Shown here: in pieces, positions 38,740 to 50,800 of the stretch | Layout: the number at the start of each line of letters is the position of its first letter | Numbering within the stretch: position 1 is the first letter of the stretch | Assembly: GCF_041146395.1 (NCBI RefSeq) | Contig: NC_091010.1 | Span: 53,154,001 to 53,218,000, forward strand | DNA: 64,000 nucleotides | Direction of reading: 5' to 3' | DNA from: Eulemur rufifrons | Lineage: Eukaryota > Chordata > Mammalia > Primates > Lemuridae | Notes under the pieces: generated by a model | Databases searched by the model: none | Seen by the model: the letters and a program-made list of their open reading frames with translations, nothing else | Told to the model about the DNA's origin: nothing | Made by a program: the position numbers and the translations under genes

Positions 38740-38980
38740 CTGTTTTAATGGAAGTAGTACGTGGGGATTAAGGGCCGGGGATGTGACAACAGACCACTTA
38801 GGGTAAAGTTCTGTTTATGCCATTTACCAGCTTTATGCCTTGAGCAAGTTATCTAAGTTCTCTGTGCCTTATTTTTCTCATAATTAGAAATGATGATGAC
38901 TACTTCTTATAATAATACATAATATCACATGATCACCTAACAGTGTATGGCACATGGTAAACACAAAATAAGCGTAAATA
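38740..38980 (+). repeat. MIR SINE
   Basis: 'tgccatttaccagctttatg' then 'ccttgagcaagttatctaag', 'tctgtgccttatttttctca' and 'cagtgtatggcacatggtaa' follow MIR. Confidence 0.65.
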
Positions 38981-39864
38981 CATTTGTTGTCGTTGTTGAG
39001 GATGGTGTTTGGTAGTTTATAGTAAAGCCTTATATCCACTGTTTTATCTGAACACAATTAACCCCAATGTTTAACATTTAAACTTGAAAAACTCATCTTT
39101 GGTTACAAGGGAATTTCTAATACTTCCTATTAAGTAAGCCAGCTGGTCCATAAATATTACTATATGCCAACATCTTCTTGGATATTGGGAATCCAATATT
39201 AAAATACAAACAAATCACCTACTCTCATGGACATTTCGGTCTCCTGGGTTCTGCAGTGTGCTTCATGACATGAGAAAAAAGAATGTGACATATGGTATTT
39301 ATCCTCATATGCTGCAGATGGAAACACAGGAAAGCATCATTGTGACTTTAAACATAACAATACAGAGAAGAGCCGCGGTCCAAGGAAGGGAACGTATATG
39401 CCTCTGAGTGGGCTCCCGGAAAGGGCAAAGCTCAAGACAAACTAAATAAAATGTCATTCTGTTTGTACATGATAGACATTAAGCTGGTTTTATCCATCTG
39501 CAATTTAAAAAAATACATTTTTCAAGTATGACAAGATGCAAGAAGAATAATATAACCATCATGTATACCAACCGCTCAGCAAGAAAAAATAAAGCATTGT
39601 CAGTACAAATCAAGCACTCTATGAACTGCTCCTTGAGAGTTCATAGATTATCCCCAATATACAGGTATTACCGTCTACTCCATGTGCTAGAAATTAACTG
39701 TTCCACTATAATGATGAGCAGGATTATTTGATTACTTGAAAGGCATTTAGTCATAATAAAAATTCTTTCCACAAATGTTAAATGATGTCATGTAAGCTAA
39801 AAGTATAGCCTGTTGTTAGACCTCTTAGATATCTCTAGAGTTTAGAGCCAACCAAAGTTTCCTG
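38981..39864. other. Unassigned DNA
   Basis: Nothing recognised. Confidence 0.4.
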
Positions 39865-40035
39865 ATACACCAAAGCACCCTTACTGAGATTAATTTATTA
39901 CATTCTCACAAAAGAATAATTCCCCTCTTTTTATAGTAAGGAAACAACACTTAAAAGAGATTGCTCAGGATCACCAGGACAAGTGGGGTAACTACGGTTT
40001 GCAATCCGTCCCCTTAACTCCAAGTCCACAGATAT
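39865..40035 (-). repeat. MIR SINE, antisense
   Basis: 'cattctcacaaaagaataat', then 'tttatagtaaggaaacaaca', 'gattgctcaggatcaccagg' and 'ccgtccccttaactcca' follow reversed MIR. Confidence 0.45.
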
Positions 40036-40079
40036 TTCCTTCCTGTCACTAGTTTTCTCATGGGTATGTTGAAAGTTTA

Positions 40080-40210
40080 GGTGCTATGGTGATTATGGAC
40101 TAGTTTCAAATATTGGTCTTACCAAACACTGTCTGTGTGGCTTTAGGAAGTTTAATTAATCTTGATAAACCTTGAGCCCCATACAAAGTAAATGCTCAAC
40201 AAATAACTAT
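40080..40210 (+). repeat. MIR scrap with internal deletion
   Basis: 'tgctatggtgattatggact', 'ctgtctgtgtggctttagga' and 'acaaagtaaatgctcaacaa' follow MIR, with the middle of the element missing. Confidence 0.45.
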
Positions 40211-41729
40211 TATTGTTCTTTTCCTGGAAGAAGATGATTGAAAACTTCAAAGCACACTATATTAAAAGTCAACACTCAGAAGTGGCCACAGAAGTAGGTG
40301 AGTTGGCTTTGGGAGGTGAATGCTGAATGTCACAGGTGGCTATAGATTATTGTTGGAGAGAAAGGTTGTCAGTAGAAATAGGGCTGACATAACTGCAACT
40401 GTGCTCTTATCTCCTAAGATGATATAAGCCAAAATCCTGAAGCCTTGACTGCTCCCCAACATCACGGCACAGTATGTTTTTCTTTTTCCTTCACAGGTCA
40501 CACACCACTCAGGCTTGCAACGACTTCCTCTGAAATTCTGGGGAAAACTTACAACTTTCTGGAGAAATTTGAATAGAGCAATTGTCGTAAATTCATTAAT
40601 AGCATCTTCCCCAGATTGAAGATTATGATAAGAGCTCAGGGCTGTCTTCACCTGCAGTCAGGGAAGCAACACCTTATCTCAGGAGAAATAGCCAATTGAC
40701 ATGGTTAATGAGAGCAGATAGCAAGTGTAAGTTCCATTTATTTCCAGGGAAGGATACCATCAATGTCCCAGTCAGAACAAGCCCAAGCTGGCTCAGGATA
40801 CAGGTCCTTCTAAAGCAAAAATACTCCTGATACAGAACCCATGAAAGGTAATTGAAGAAAAGATTGCAAAAGTAATTTAAGAAATTTGTTTGGAGGCAAA
40901 ACTTATCATTTCTAGACAGGCAAAGACAATTGAGGTGCTCTAGTTTTCCCAAAGAATAATCGGTTGTTTGCAAAGAGCTCCAGGAGCTCCGGGAGTATGC
41001 TAACATTCCTATTTGGTCTTTCCTGGGGTTGGAGGTGGGGTTGCTGGACACTAATAAATTAGCTCATGCTAAGCCCTTTTTTTCCTTGTGAGTCCTAGTG
41101 CTCAGAAATAGTAAGTTTGAATCAACCCACTGACAGGTTTACATGGGGCTTGAAAAATTGGATATTGCAGAAACCAACTTCTATATCCCCCACAGGCCTT
41201 TCTTTTGCCAAGAACAATATTGCCTTGAACAAGAGAACTTAAAGGAAAATGGTTTGAAATATTCTTTCATATGAGAAGCTGAAGAAGATTTATAAACACA
41301 TACCTGACCTTCTCTAAGAAACATTTTGATTTAATCTCTTTCGTACTCTGCTTTTGCAAGAAAAAGCTACTCAGAAATTTTCTCAGGATGGGTGGAATAT
41401 AACTCATGAATAAAATTTGCCTGGTTCACAGGCTACTGCTGAGCTCTGAGTTGCTTCAACAGAAAACAATATAATGCCTTCATCCTAAGAGGGAGAGTCA
41501 GTCAACCTTCTCCAACCTCATGATATCAAGGACATCATTCATATAGCACCAAATCTCAACTCTCAAACCTTGATTCTTCCACAAAACCCTTGTATACTAC
41601 CCAAATTTTGTTTTGATTCCCTGTTCTCTCTCTCTTTCCCCCCTACATTAGCCATGTTGCACTTCTTTCTGTTACTTGAATGCACCAAATATTGTTTTGT
41701 TTCAGTTCCTATGAATAAGGTATTCCTCC
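40211..41729. other. Unassigned DNA
   Basis: Two antisense open frames (103 codons at 40340-40651, 125 codons at 40674-41051) have no recognisable domain and lie end to end. They are recorded but not called as genes. Confidence 0.4.
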
Positions 41730-42090
41730 TTCCTAGAAAGCTCTTGTTCTTAACTTTTCTTTCAAAACCTCACCTTTCCCCCTTCACCAAATGGGTTTCT
41801 TCACATTCTTTACCTCACTTCATTACTTTTGAGGGAACATATGTAATCCTAAAGTAAACTGGGTCCTTGTAGATTTTTTTCCAGGAGCTTATACTTTTGC
41901 TTTATAACAATTGCATAATTCTTTATTGTGGGTATTTTTTGTTTGTTATGTTTACTATTTATCTCTCTCAGGTGACTGGAACTTTCAAAGGTCAAAGCCC
42001 AGATGTGTTCTTGCATTAATATATCTGCTGCACTTAGTACTGAGCCCAGAGCGATGCGACCATTTAATTAATATTTATAGAAGCAATACT
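41730..42090 (+). repeat. L2 LINE 3' relic
   Basis: 'ttcctagaaagctcttgttc', 'ttcaaaacctcacctttccc', and the end 'gcacttagtactgagcccag' with 'ttaattaatatttatagaag' fit L2 3' order. Diverged. Confidence 0.5.
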
Positions 42091-43370
42091 TGAACAACCT
42101 TCCTTTTCTACATTGGCTGCCTACTCTATGTTACACATCACTCACTTCTGAATGCCTCTTTTGATATGCAGTGTCCTAGGGAAAAATTAGTTTGTGGACA
42201 AACTAAACACATAGTTTCTGGCCTCAAGAAGCCCAGGTTAAGTGAGGAAGCCAATATTAAATAACTATTATAAAAATTATAATTGTCACTTGTTAATGTA
42301 TATGAAGAAAACTTAGGGATAAATGAGATAATATTACAAAGGGCTACAATTTAGAACAGAGGATCAGAAAAGGCTTCTCAACTGATTACCGGTATCACAC
42401 TGTGAAGAGCTCTTCTGATCTACTCCCCAATGAAACTGGTAAAAAGAAAACTTGTGGAAATGGTACTAAGAGTAAAGAAGAAATAAAGAAACATCTGTTG
42501 AAGAAAAATCTGTGAAATTTGATAAGAAAGCCAAGACTCTATGGTATTTGAAAACTATTTGCTCTCCAGTCTCTACCCTTAGCTTAGCAAGGCAGAGACC
42601 TCAATCCAAGCTGCTGGAGCCAAAATCACAGAGCTCCTTCTCTCCTCAGCTCCAAGTCAGAGAGTTTTCTTCCTGGACAGAGCCGGACTTCAGTATTTCA
42701 CACCCTGTCCCCAAATACCTGTTGCTAAGGCTAAGTCCTTCCAAGTGCATGTGATAGGTGGGAGATCACTTCTTCCCGGCCTCACTCCTATAATCCTATA
42801 ACCTCACTCCATCCTCCTGCCCAGCTTGCAAAGCAGTGGTTTCATGCAAGGAGAGGCAAACTGAAGTGACCTCCCACTATTCTTCCCTCCACTGAGTGCT
42901 CAGCTCCTGGAATGGGGGAGTCACTTAGAAAGAAGCTTTCCATTGTCCCGCCTCAGCTCCAGAGATCTGGCTCAGACATGTTGCCTGAGGAAAAGAAATG
43001 GGTATTAAAATAGATAGTTCTTAATCTCTTCCAAAAGGAAATGGCGTCATTTGCAAAAGAGTTGAGTGAAATTAAAAACTATCAAAAACAGGGGGATTGC
43101 AATGAAAGGCAACCAGGAGGACATCTGTGGACTTGATGAAGATACAACCTAGGTGGTAGGCCAGCAGGTTTGCCTGAGAGACCTCAGGGAATCAGACAGC
43201 TGGGAGGATCTTCTCTGGAGTTAGGACAAATATCAAACAAGGATCTCATAAACTATTTCTCTGAAAAAGCTGCAATTTGATTAGATTCATCTCTATAGCA
43301 ATTTGTGTTCCAGAACATTATTGAAATAGTATAGCTGTCAAGTGGAGTTTAAAAGCTGTGTACGGGCAAG
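42091..43370. other. Unassigned DNA
   Basis: Nothing recognised; a C/T-rich stretch at 42590-42960 matches no family I know. Confidence 0.4.
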
Positions 43371-43870
43371 GGGAAACGTCCCCCTTTCCTGGAAAGTTCA
43401 CTGAAAGATCAACTCGCAATTAAGGCAGATTAATAAGAGGAAGAGGTATATTTACCAGGCACATGGGGAGAATCACAGAGTGATTACTCAGTATCCCAAT
43501 GGGATCCAGATACTTTTACACCCTCCTTTTAGTGGGGTGAGGGAGATGAGGAATATACATAATTCTGTTCAGGGACAATAAATGGTTGCTAGGGAGGATG
43601 AATGGATGGAGGAAACAGGTTGAATTGTAAATGATTCTCTTTGCAAATTAAATTAACCTTGAGAGACAAGTATTATATTTAAAATGATCTGGGCCAGGTC
43701 TCATTGCATTCTTGATTTTCTCTCCTGTAATATAATGAGATAACAGGGAAAGGAAAGGAAATCAATTCTTCTTTTGATGGGTCTGTCTGGTTATGCAGAT
43801 AGAGGGAAAGCCCCTTCCAAGGCCTGTTGATCTCTAAGGACCTTTAATTCAAATTACTCTTTATATCAAA
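43371..43870. repeat. Possible LTR-like segment
   Basis: A run of motifs ('gcagattaataagaggaaga', 'cacatggggagaatcacaga', 'aattctgttcagggacaata') has the texture of an old primate LTR and loosely parallels 53924-54577. Neither boundaries nor family could be fixed. Confidence 0.3.
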
Positions 43871-44604
43871 GAATCATACTTTGGGATGAAATTTCCTTAA
43901 AAAGACGAAAAGATATCTCCAAGGAAGAGACCTGGATGCTAAGACCTCACTGATGAGTCACAGTAGGCTATGAAAAGAAGAGGAGGAACATCCCGGAAAA
44001 GGAACAACCACTGCAAAAGGTCAGGAAGAGTTCATTACATGGGAAGAATTGGATAAAAACTGGAATGTGGTAAAATGGAGTAAAGTGACAGAAAATGAAA
44101 AAAAAAAAATCATGTGCTTGATAAAAAAAAAAAGAGGCAAGAATTTGATGGCCATATGCATTTTAGGCTCATTCCTAAGTCAAATGAGGAAAATTGAAAA
44201 TATCTAAGCAGGGAAGATACATAATTTGGTAGAACTTTAAAAAAAAAATAATTTCAGTTAGGTTTGTGGAGAACAGATTGGAGAGATTGAATGGAGATAG
44301 CTAGATGAATTAGAAATTTCTAGGGAATCAGCCTTTTGGAGTTTATTAAATGCACAAATTTCCCGAAATCTGTGTTATGGTTGGGAGAAGAGAGCTCCTC
44401 ACTGCCAACAGATGCAGGGGACATGGGACTGATGCAAAATTTAAGGAGGCGCCCAGTCTCAGGGTTATGTGAGTCTAGGATCTTGTAAGACCCTGCATGT
44501 GAGTGCCTATTTAAATTTTAAAATTTTATACCCTATTCATCTTGCTTATAATTCCCAGGTCCCTAAATGCTTAGGAGATTGATCCAGAAGAAAATCCACT
44601 GCCT
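43871..44604. other. Unassigned DNA
   Basis: Several A runs (44099-44109, 44125-44133, 44240-44249). Nothing else recognised. Confidence 0.4.
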
Positions 44605-44785
44605 ACCAGTTTTGTGAATAGACCCAAGTTTCGTAACATCTCTTGGGCTTAGATTGGTTACTTGTAAAATGAGATTTATCTTATCTACTCCATGGCATGG
44701 TTTGGAAGCATTAATTTCATGAGATTACTGCTGTGAAGCTCCTATCAAAATGCCAAGAGATTTAAGAAGTGTTCAATGGCTGGAA
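44605..44785 (+). repeat. MIR scrap
   Basis: 'ggttacttgtaaaatgagat' and 'ttaagaagtgttcaatggct' resemble the MIR 'catctgtaaaatggggata' and 'aagtgctcaataaat' blocks. Weak. Confidence 0.35.
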
Positions 44786-45991
44786 GTTCTTCATACAATA
44801 TCTTAAAAGGGGGTTGTGTAGCTTCTCTGATTAAAAAAGAAAAGTAGGTTTCAAAACAGACTTTTACAAAATCAGGTCCTTTATTTGAGACATAATCTCT
44901 TTCCCACTCAGCCCAGACCTACTTCTCCAGCCACATTTCCTTATATTATAATTTTCCACAGGCATGTAAACTCCTAGCAAGCTGTAATTTTCACCCTTCT
45001 CATAGTGTGTAGTATTGCCTTTATATAACTCCGTGTTTTTCTTAACATACTGTTCTCTTGATGGGTAACGTCTATTCCTGTTTATTCACCTAGCAAACAT
45101 CAACTCTTCCTACTATATACTCTGATAATGTGAACATTTTGGTAAAACTTTACCTCATACTTTTAGGGAGAATTAATGGCCACTCTTATCTATATCCTAT
45201 AAAATAATATTTTCTTCAGATTTCATGAATTTACTTAATATGCTATTTTGTGTTATGTTATGTTATGCTATATTATGCTATGCTATGTTGTTAAAATCTA
45301 CTTGACTCCACAAGACTACAGCATTTTAAAGGCAGAAGCATATGTTTCTTTTCTCTTTTTAACCATTGTAACCCCACCAAGCAGAGACACTTATTATCAA
45401 ACATACTTTATATCCATATTTATGCATTTAGTAATACTCTATATGAGGTAGTTCCTGTGCTTGAGTAAAAAATGGTAATTAAAAGGTATAGAAGAAATTA
45501 TAGTAGGAAAAATGATTTAGATTCAGAATTTATTATTGTAAACTCTTACCTGTGGACTGTTGCATCCTTATCTTTACAATGAAGACATTAAGAAATCCTT
45601 CCTCAAGGGATTTTTATTAAGGCACATATTTAATGGCAGCTACTGGATGGTAAAACATTATGGGCAATATAGTTGCCATTTCAGACAAGGTCTTTTGTTT
45701 TCATGGATGTTATCACTTACCTACATGTAAGTGGTAACATATTAATACTGGCAAAACATATTAATACTTATAAAATGATAAGTATGCAAGGCAATTAAAG
45801 ATGTGTTATAATGTACCATTAGTTAGTTATGTAATGAGAAAGACAGAAATAATCACTATGACCTGGGGTAGTGATGGCATCTACATTGGAGAGGTATGAC
45901 TTGAAGATGTGGGACTTAGGTGGAGACGGGGGAGCCACATGTGCTTTCTTGTGGGGCTCTAGAGTATTGCACCATCAATGTATGTGGTATG
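44786..45991. other. Mostly unassigned DNA, possible L2 at 44890-45060
   Basis: The part near 44890-45060 ('catgtaaactcctagcaagc') could be L2. A TATGT-rich minisatellite-like patch is at 45250-45290. Nothing coding. Confidence 0.35.
45250..45290. repeat. TTATG/CTATG short tandem repeat
   Basis: Seven or eight imperfect 5-base units. Confidence 0.85.
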
Positions 45992-46233
45992 TGTTAGGCA
46001 GGAACCAAATCTGCAGGTGGCAGATACAGGCCAGGAGGGCAATCCCTAGGGGCAGAGAAGCTGGAGAAGGGACTGCAGGAAAGCACAGCTAACAACTGCA
46101 AAGAGCAGGAACTTGAGGTTTTGAGGCATACACACCTGTGGAGCTGCAACTCTGTTATAAGAACACCTGTCAGTCATGTATATCCATCATCTGGTAACAT
46201 CCCACACAACCCATAAGCCCTTCCCCGGGCCAG

Positions 46234-46244
46234 GCCAATAAAAG
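46234..46244 (+). promoter_or_regulatory. Candidate LTR CCAAT/TATA-like element
   Basis: GGCCAATAAAAGG region, about 102 bases upstream of the poly(A) signal, fitting a U3/R layout. Confidence 0.35.
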
Positions 46245-46345
46245 GTAACAGCACAGAAGTCCTCAATGTCTTTCTCCACTCATGGAGACTGACCTGTTCC
46301 TCTCTGGAAAGTACTCTCACTTTGTATAACCCCCTTCTTTTCTGC

Positions 46346-46351
46346 AATAAA
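46346..46351 (+). promoter_or_regulatory. LTR poly(A) signal
   Basis: AATAAA followed within 30 bases by a GT-rich element (TGTTTGTGTGG), the usual R/U5 arrangement. Confidence 0.6.
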
Positions 46352-46474
46352 AGCTGTTTGTGTGGAATTGCTTCTTGTCTGTGGTCACTCCATCACACTG
46401 GCTCTGCTTGTGAATTTTCCAAGCAAGGAGCCAAAGAACCAGGACAACAGTCCCCCAAGAGGCCAGATCCGACA

Positions 46475-47520
46475 ATATGCAGACTCAAAAGGTAGTCCAA
46501 TTTTTGTGCAGTGATGAGAAGAGAAGGACTGCCTCAAGTGAGAAAGGAAGACAGTTACTTATTCAGAAAATGATACTTGATTAACATCATTATGGAATAA
46601 GAGATGCTGTTAGAGAATCGTTTGAATGAGAGTATGGAGATTCCAAGAACTGGTGGCTGAATGCCTAAAATGAAGCCAAGGTTGCACACGGGTTTCTAAC
46701 CTGCACATGAATTCCAGTGTTTCCTCTGCCTGCCCTTTTGTTTAAAGGTACTTTTTGACTCTCAGTATTTACCACCACTGGGTCCCAGGTAGTAATTTTG
46801 CTTTCCAGGTCTTCTTAGGTACTGTTCCTACCATTTCTGAATACCAATGGATTTTCTAAACCAGTTTGCCAGTTATTTGCATGCAAATTATAGGCCCAGA
46901 TCCCATAAGGAAATTGTTGGTATGGAAATAAGATTCTCACTACCCCCTAAAATAGGTAAATAAATAAATAAATAAATAACATAGGAGCCAGAGCCTATAT
47001 CCATCCTTAGCAGCTAAGGGAGATTTGTGTTAGGTGTTTTAATGAAAACATACACTTTATCTAACTATCTTTTCCCAATCATTGATACACAAATGAGATT
47101 TCTTACAAATCTCTCCAGTTCACTCTTCCCCAATTATAGGCATGGCCATGGTTTTTCTGTTGCTATTTTATTGCTATGGCTTAATAAACCTTCATTTAGA
47201 AACATGCAATCTATATACCTAGCAAACACGTCCAGATCTCCTTGGTTTTTCTTTGACTCACAGTATTATTCTTTCAGGTGGAGGCATTGCACTTGGCAAT
47301 CATCTCCCTGAAACATGAATAAAATGAATAAATATATAGTTTTTAAAAAGCCAGTTACCCAAAAGAGAAACTACAAAATAAAGTAACATTTGAAAACAGT
47401 TCTGATCATCTATTACAGGTTCATGTTTATCATTTTGCCTCAATCAAATGGAAATTAATATAAAACAAGCTTTGTTTCTCAAAAAAACCGAAGATGTTCC
47501 ATAAGAATCTTTGGAAGCAA
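46475..47520. other. Unassigned DNA with a TAAA repeat
   Basis: Nothing recognised other than (TAAA)n at 46957-46979. Confidence 0.4.
46957..46979. repeat. (TAAA)n microsatellite
   Basis: Nearly six TAAA units, pure. Confidence 0.9.
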
Positions 47521-47534
47521 TACTTGATATTTTT
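47521..47534. repeat. L1 target-site duplication, left copy
   Basis: TACTTGATATTTTT, identical to 53808-53821. It directly precedes the poly-T (A tail of the minus-strand L1). The exact right edge merges into the T run. Confidence 0.9.
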
Positions 47535-47555
47535 TTTTTTTGTTTGTTTGTTTTT
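47535..47555 (-). other. L1 A-rich 3' tail
   Basis: T run with interspersed G (TTTGTTTGTTTG as written), i.e. an A tail with AAAC units in L1 sense. It is short for a very young copy, or partly contracted. Confidence 0.8.
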
Positions 47556-47845
47556 CAGCTCATTAAGGGGGTACAAAAGATCAGGCTATATACATTGCCC
47601 ATGCCTCCTCATCCCCCCGAGTCTGAGCTTTAGTTGTGTCCATTTCCTAGACAGTGCACATCACTCTCATCATGTAGGTGTGCACTCCTCCCCTCCCCCC
47701 ACCCCATCCCCCCCAGAGAGAACTTCAAACGTGTCCATTCCCCAGGCAGTGCGCATCGCACTCATCAAGTAGGTATACACCCATCCCTTCCACCCAGCCC
47801 CGACCTCTGTCCAATACCCAATTGGTGTGAATCCCAAATGTGCAC
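47556..47845 (-). other. L1 3' UTR
   Basis: Non-coding 290 bases between the ORF2 stop and the A tail. It contains a repeated module: about 55-60 bases from 47636 and from 47731 (period 95) share 'gtgtccatt', 'cagtgc.catc.cactcatca' and 'gtaggt'. Between the repeats lies the G-rich polypurine tract. This layout differs from the human L1 3' UTR but keeps the G-rich tract typical of mammalian L1. Confidence 0.8.
47687..47714 (-). other. G-rich polypurine tract (G-quadruplex candidate)
   Basis: As written CCTCCCCTCCCCCC then ACCCCATCCCCCCC; on the minus strand this gives at least four G-runs of four or more with 1-2 base loops, a strong G-quadruplex pattern. G-rich tracts are a conserved feature of mammalian L1 3' UTRs; their role in retrotransposition is not settled. 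Confidence 0.8.
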
Positions 47846-50800
47846 TCAGGGAAACCAGTTTGCTGGTGAGTACATGTGGTGCTTGTTTTTCCATTCTTGG
47901 GATACTTCACTTAATAGAATGGGTTCCAGCTCACTCCAGGAGAACCAAAGAGATGCCATATCGCCATCATTTCTAATAGCTGAGTAATATTCCATGGTAT
48001 ACATATACCACATTTTGCTAATCCATTCATGAATCGATGGGCATTTGGGTTGTTTCCACATTTTTGCGATTGTGAATTGTGCTGCTATAAACATTCGGGT
48101 GCAGGTGTCTTTTTTATAGAATGACTTTTGTTCTTCTGGGTAGATGCCCAGTAATGGGATTGCTGGATCGAATGGTAGGTCTACTTGAATCTGTTTAAGG
48201 TATCTCCACATTGCTTTCCACAGGGGCTGCACTAGTTTACAGTCCCACCAGCAGTGTATGAGAGTACCTGTCTCTCCACACCCACGCCAACATGTATAGT
48301 TTTGGGACTTTTTGATAAAGGCCATTCTCACTGGAGTTAAGTGATATCTCATTGTGGTTTTGATTTGCATTTCCCTGATGATTAGAGATGTTGAACACTT
48401 TTTCATATGTTTGTTAGCCATTTTTATATCTTCTTTTGAAAAATTTCTATTCATGTCCTTTGCCCACTTTTTGATAGGGTTGTTCGATTTTTTCTTACTG
48501 ATTTTCCTGAGTTCTAAATAGATTCTTGTTATCAGTCCTTTATCTGATGTGTAGTATGCGAAAATTTTTTCCCATTCTGTAGGTTGTCTATTTACTCTTG
48601 TGACTGTTTCTTTGGCTGTGCAGAAGCTTTTTAATTTGATCAGGTCCCATTTATTTATTTTTGTTGCTGCTGTGATTGCCTTAGGGGTCTTCCTCATAAA
48701 TTCTTTGCCTAGGCCAATGTCTGTAAGAGTCTTTCCTACGTTTTCTTCTAGAATTCTAATAGTTTCTGACCTAAGGTTTAAGTCTGTTAACCACCGTGAT
48801 TTGATTTTTGTGAGGGGTGAGAGCTGTGTGTCCTGTTTTAGTCTTCTACATGTGGATATCCAGTTTTCCCAGCACCATTTATTAAATAAGGAATCTTTTC
48901 CCCAGAGTATGTTTTTTTCTGCTTTGTCAAAGATTAGATGGCTATATGAGGATGGTTTTATATTTGGATTTTCTGTTCTGTTCCACTGGTCTGTGTCTCG
49001 GCACTTGTGCCAGTACCAGGCTGTTTTTAGAACCACAGCCTTGTAGTAAAGTTTGAAGTCTGGCAAATTAATACCTCCCATTTTGTTTTTGTTGTTTAAT
49101 ATTGCTTTTGCTAAACGGGGTCTTCTCTGGTTCCATACAAAGCGTAAAATTATTTTTTCTATGTCTGTGAAAAAAGATGTTGGTAATTTAATAGGGATTG
49201 CATTGAATCTGTAGATAACTTTGGGCAGTATAGACATTTTAACAATGTTGATTCTACCGATCCATGAGCATGGTATGGTTTTCCACCTATTTACATGTTC
49301 TGCGATTTCCTTCCTCAGAGTTTCATAGTTCTCCCTATAGAGGTCCTTTACTTCCTTAGTTAGATATATTCCTAGATATTTTATTTTCTTTGTTGCTATT
49401 TTGAAGGGTATTGAGTCCTTAATTTGGTTCTCCGTTTGACTGTTATTGGCGTATATGAATGCCTCTGATTTGTGTGTATTGATTTTGTATCCTGAGACTT
49501 TGCTGAATTCATTAATCAATTCCAGGAGTCTCTTGGTTGAAATCTTGGGGTTTTCTAGATATAACATCATATCATCAGCAAAGAGTGAGAGTTTGATCTC
49601 TTCTGTCCCTATTTGGACTCCCTTGATTCTGCTCTCTTGCCTGATAGCTCTTGCAAGGACTTCCAATACTATGTTGAAAAGTAATGGGGACAGTGGGCAG
49701 CCTTGTCTGGTTCCAGTTCGAAGTGGGAATGCTTTCAGTTTTTCCCCATTCAGTATGATGTTGGCTGTGGGTTTGTCATATATGGCTTGTATCATTTTTA
49801 GATAGGCCCCGTCTATGCCTATTTTTTTGAGTTTTCTTATCATAAAAGGGTGTTGAATTTTGTCGAATGCTTTTTCTGCATCTATTGAGAGTATCATATG
49901 ATCTTTATTTTTGCTTCTATTTATGTGATGAATTACATTTATAGATTTGCGTATGTTAAACCATCCCTGCATCTCTGGGATGAAGCCCACTTGGTCGTGA
50001 TGGATTATTTTTTTGATAAGCACTTGGATTCGATTTGCTAGAATTTTATTGAGAATTTTTGCATCTATATTCATAAGAGAAATTGGTCTATAGTTCTCTG
50101 TTTTAGTTGCATCCTTTCCTGGTTTTGGTATCAGGGTTATGTTGGCTTGGTAAAAAGTGTTGGGGAGAATCCCATCCTTCTCTATATTGGAGAATAGTTT
50201 ATGTAGGATGGGCACCAGTTCTTCTTTGTAGGTATGGTAGAATTCAGGTGTGAACCCATCTGGTCCAGGGCTTTTCTTTTTGGGAAGGTTTTTTATTGCT
50301 GTTTCGATTTCAGATCTAGATACCGGTCTATTTAGGAATTCTACTTCTTCCTGGTTGAGCCTGGGAAGGCTGTGTGTTTCTAGGAATTTGTCCATTTCCT
50401 CCAGGTTTTCTAATTTGTGTGCATAAAGATTTTTGTAGAATTCATATATGGTATCATGTATCTCTGTGGCATCAGTCGTGATTACTCCTTTCGTGTTCCT
50501 GATGGAGGTTATAAGAGATTTTTCTTTTCTGTTCTTGGTTAGTCTAGCCAGAGGTGTGTCAATTTTGTTTATTTTTTCAAAGAACCAACTTTTGGTTTTA
50601 TTAATCTCCCTTATGGTTTGATTGTTGTCCTTTTCATTTAGTTCTGATTTAATCTTAATAATTTCTCTCCTTCTGCTGGGTTTGGGATCGGTCTGTTCTT
50701 CCTTCTCCAGCACTTTGAGTCTATTCATTAGATTGTCTAATTGTAAGTTTTCTGTCTTTTTGGTATAAGCATTTATGGAAATAAATTTTCCTCTCAGGAC

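Larger units (their letters stand above)
45992..46474 (+). mobile_element. Solo LTR of an endogenous retrovirus
   Basis: A 483-bp unit starting TGTTAGGCAGGAACC and ending CCAGATCCGACA (TG...CA), flanked by GTATG (45987-45991) and ATATG (46475-46479), a 5-bp duplication with one mismatch. It has a CCAAT-like box with an AATAAAAG TATA-like element (46234-46244) and an AATAAA poly(A) signal at 46346-46351, followed by a GT-rich downstream region, all in plus orientation and at ordinary LTR spacing. No internal retroviral sequence adjoins it, so it is probably the product of LTR-LTR recombination. It looks well preserved. It resembles gammaretrovirus-like (ERV1) LTRs; subfamily unknown. Confidence 0.65.

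Noticed and set aside
40340..41051. Two antisense open frames (103 and 125 codons) end to end
   Set aside because: No domain, different frames, unremarkable composition. A broken gene was considered but nothing in the translations was recognisable.
47634..47987. Plus-strand 117-codon frame over the L1 3' UTR
   Set aside because: Antisense to the L1 3' UTR and ORF2 end; shadow.
48600..49805. Plus-strand open frames of 148 and 119 codons
   Set aside because: They are antisense shadows of the L1 ORF2.
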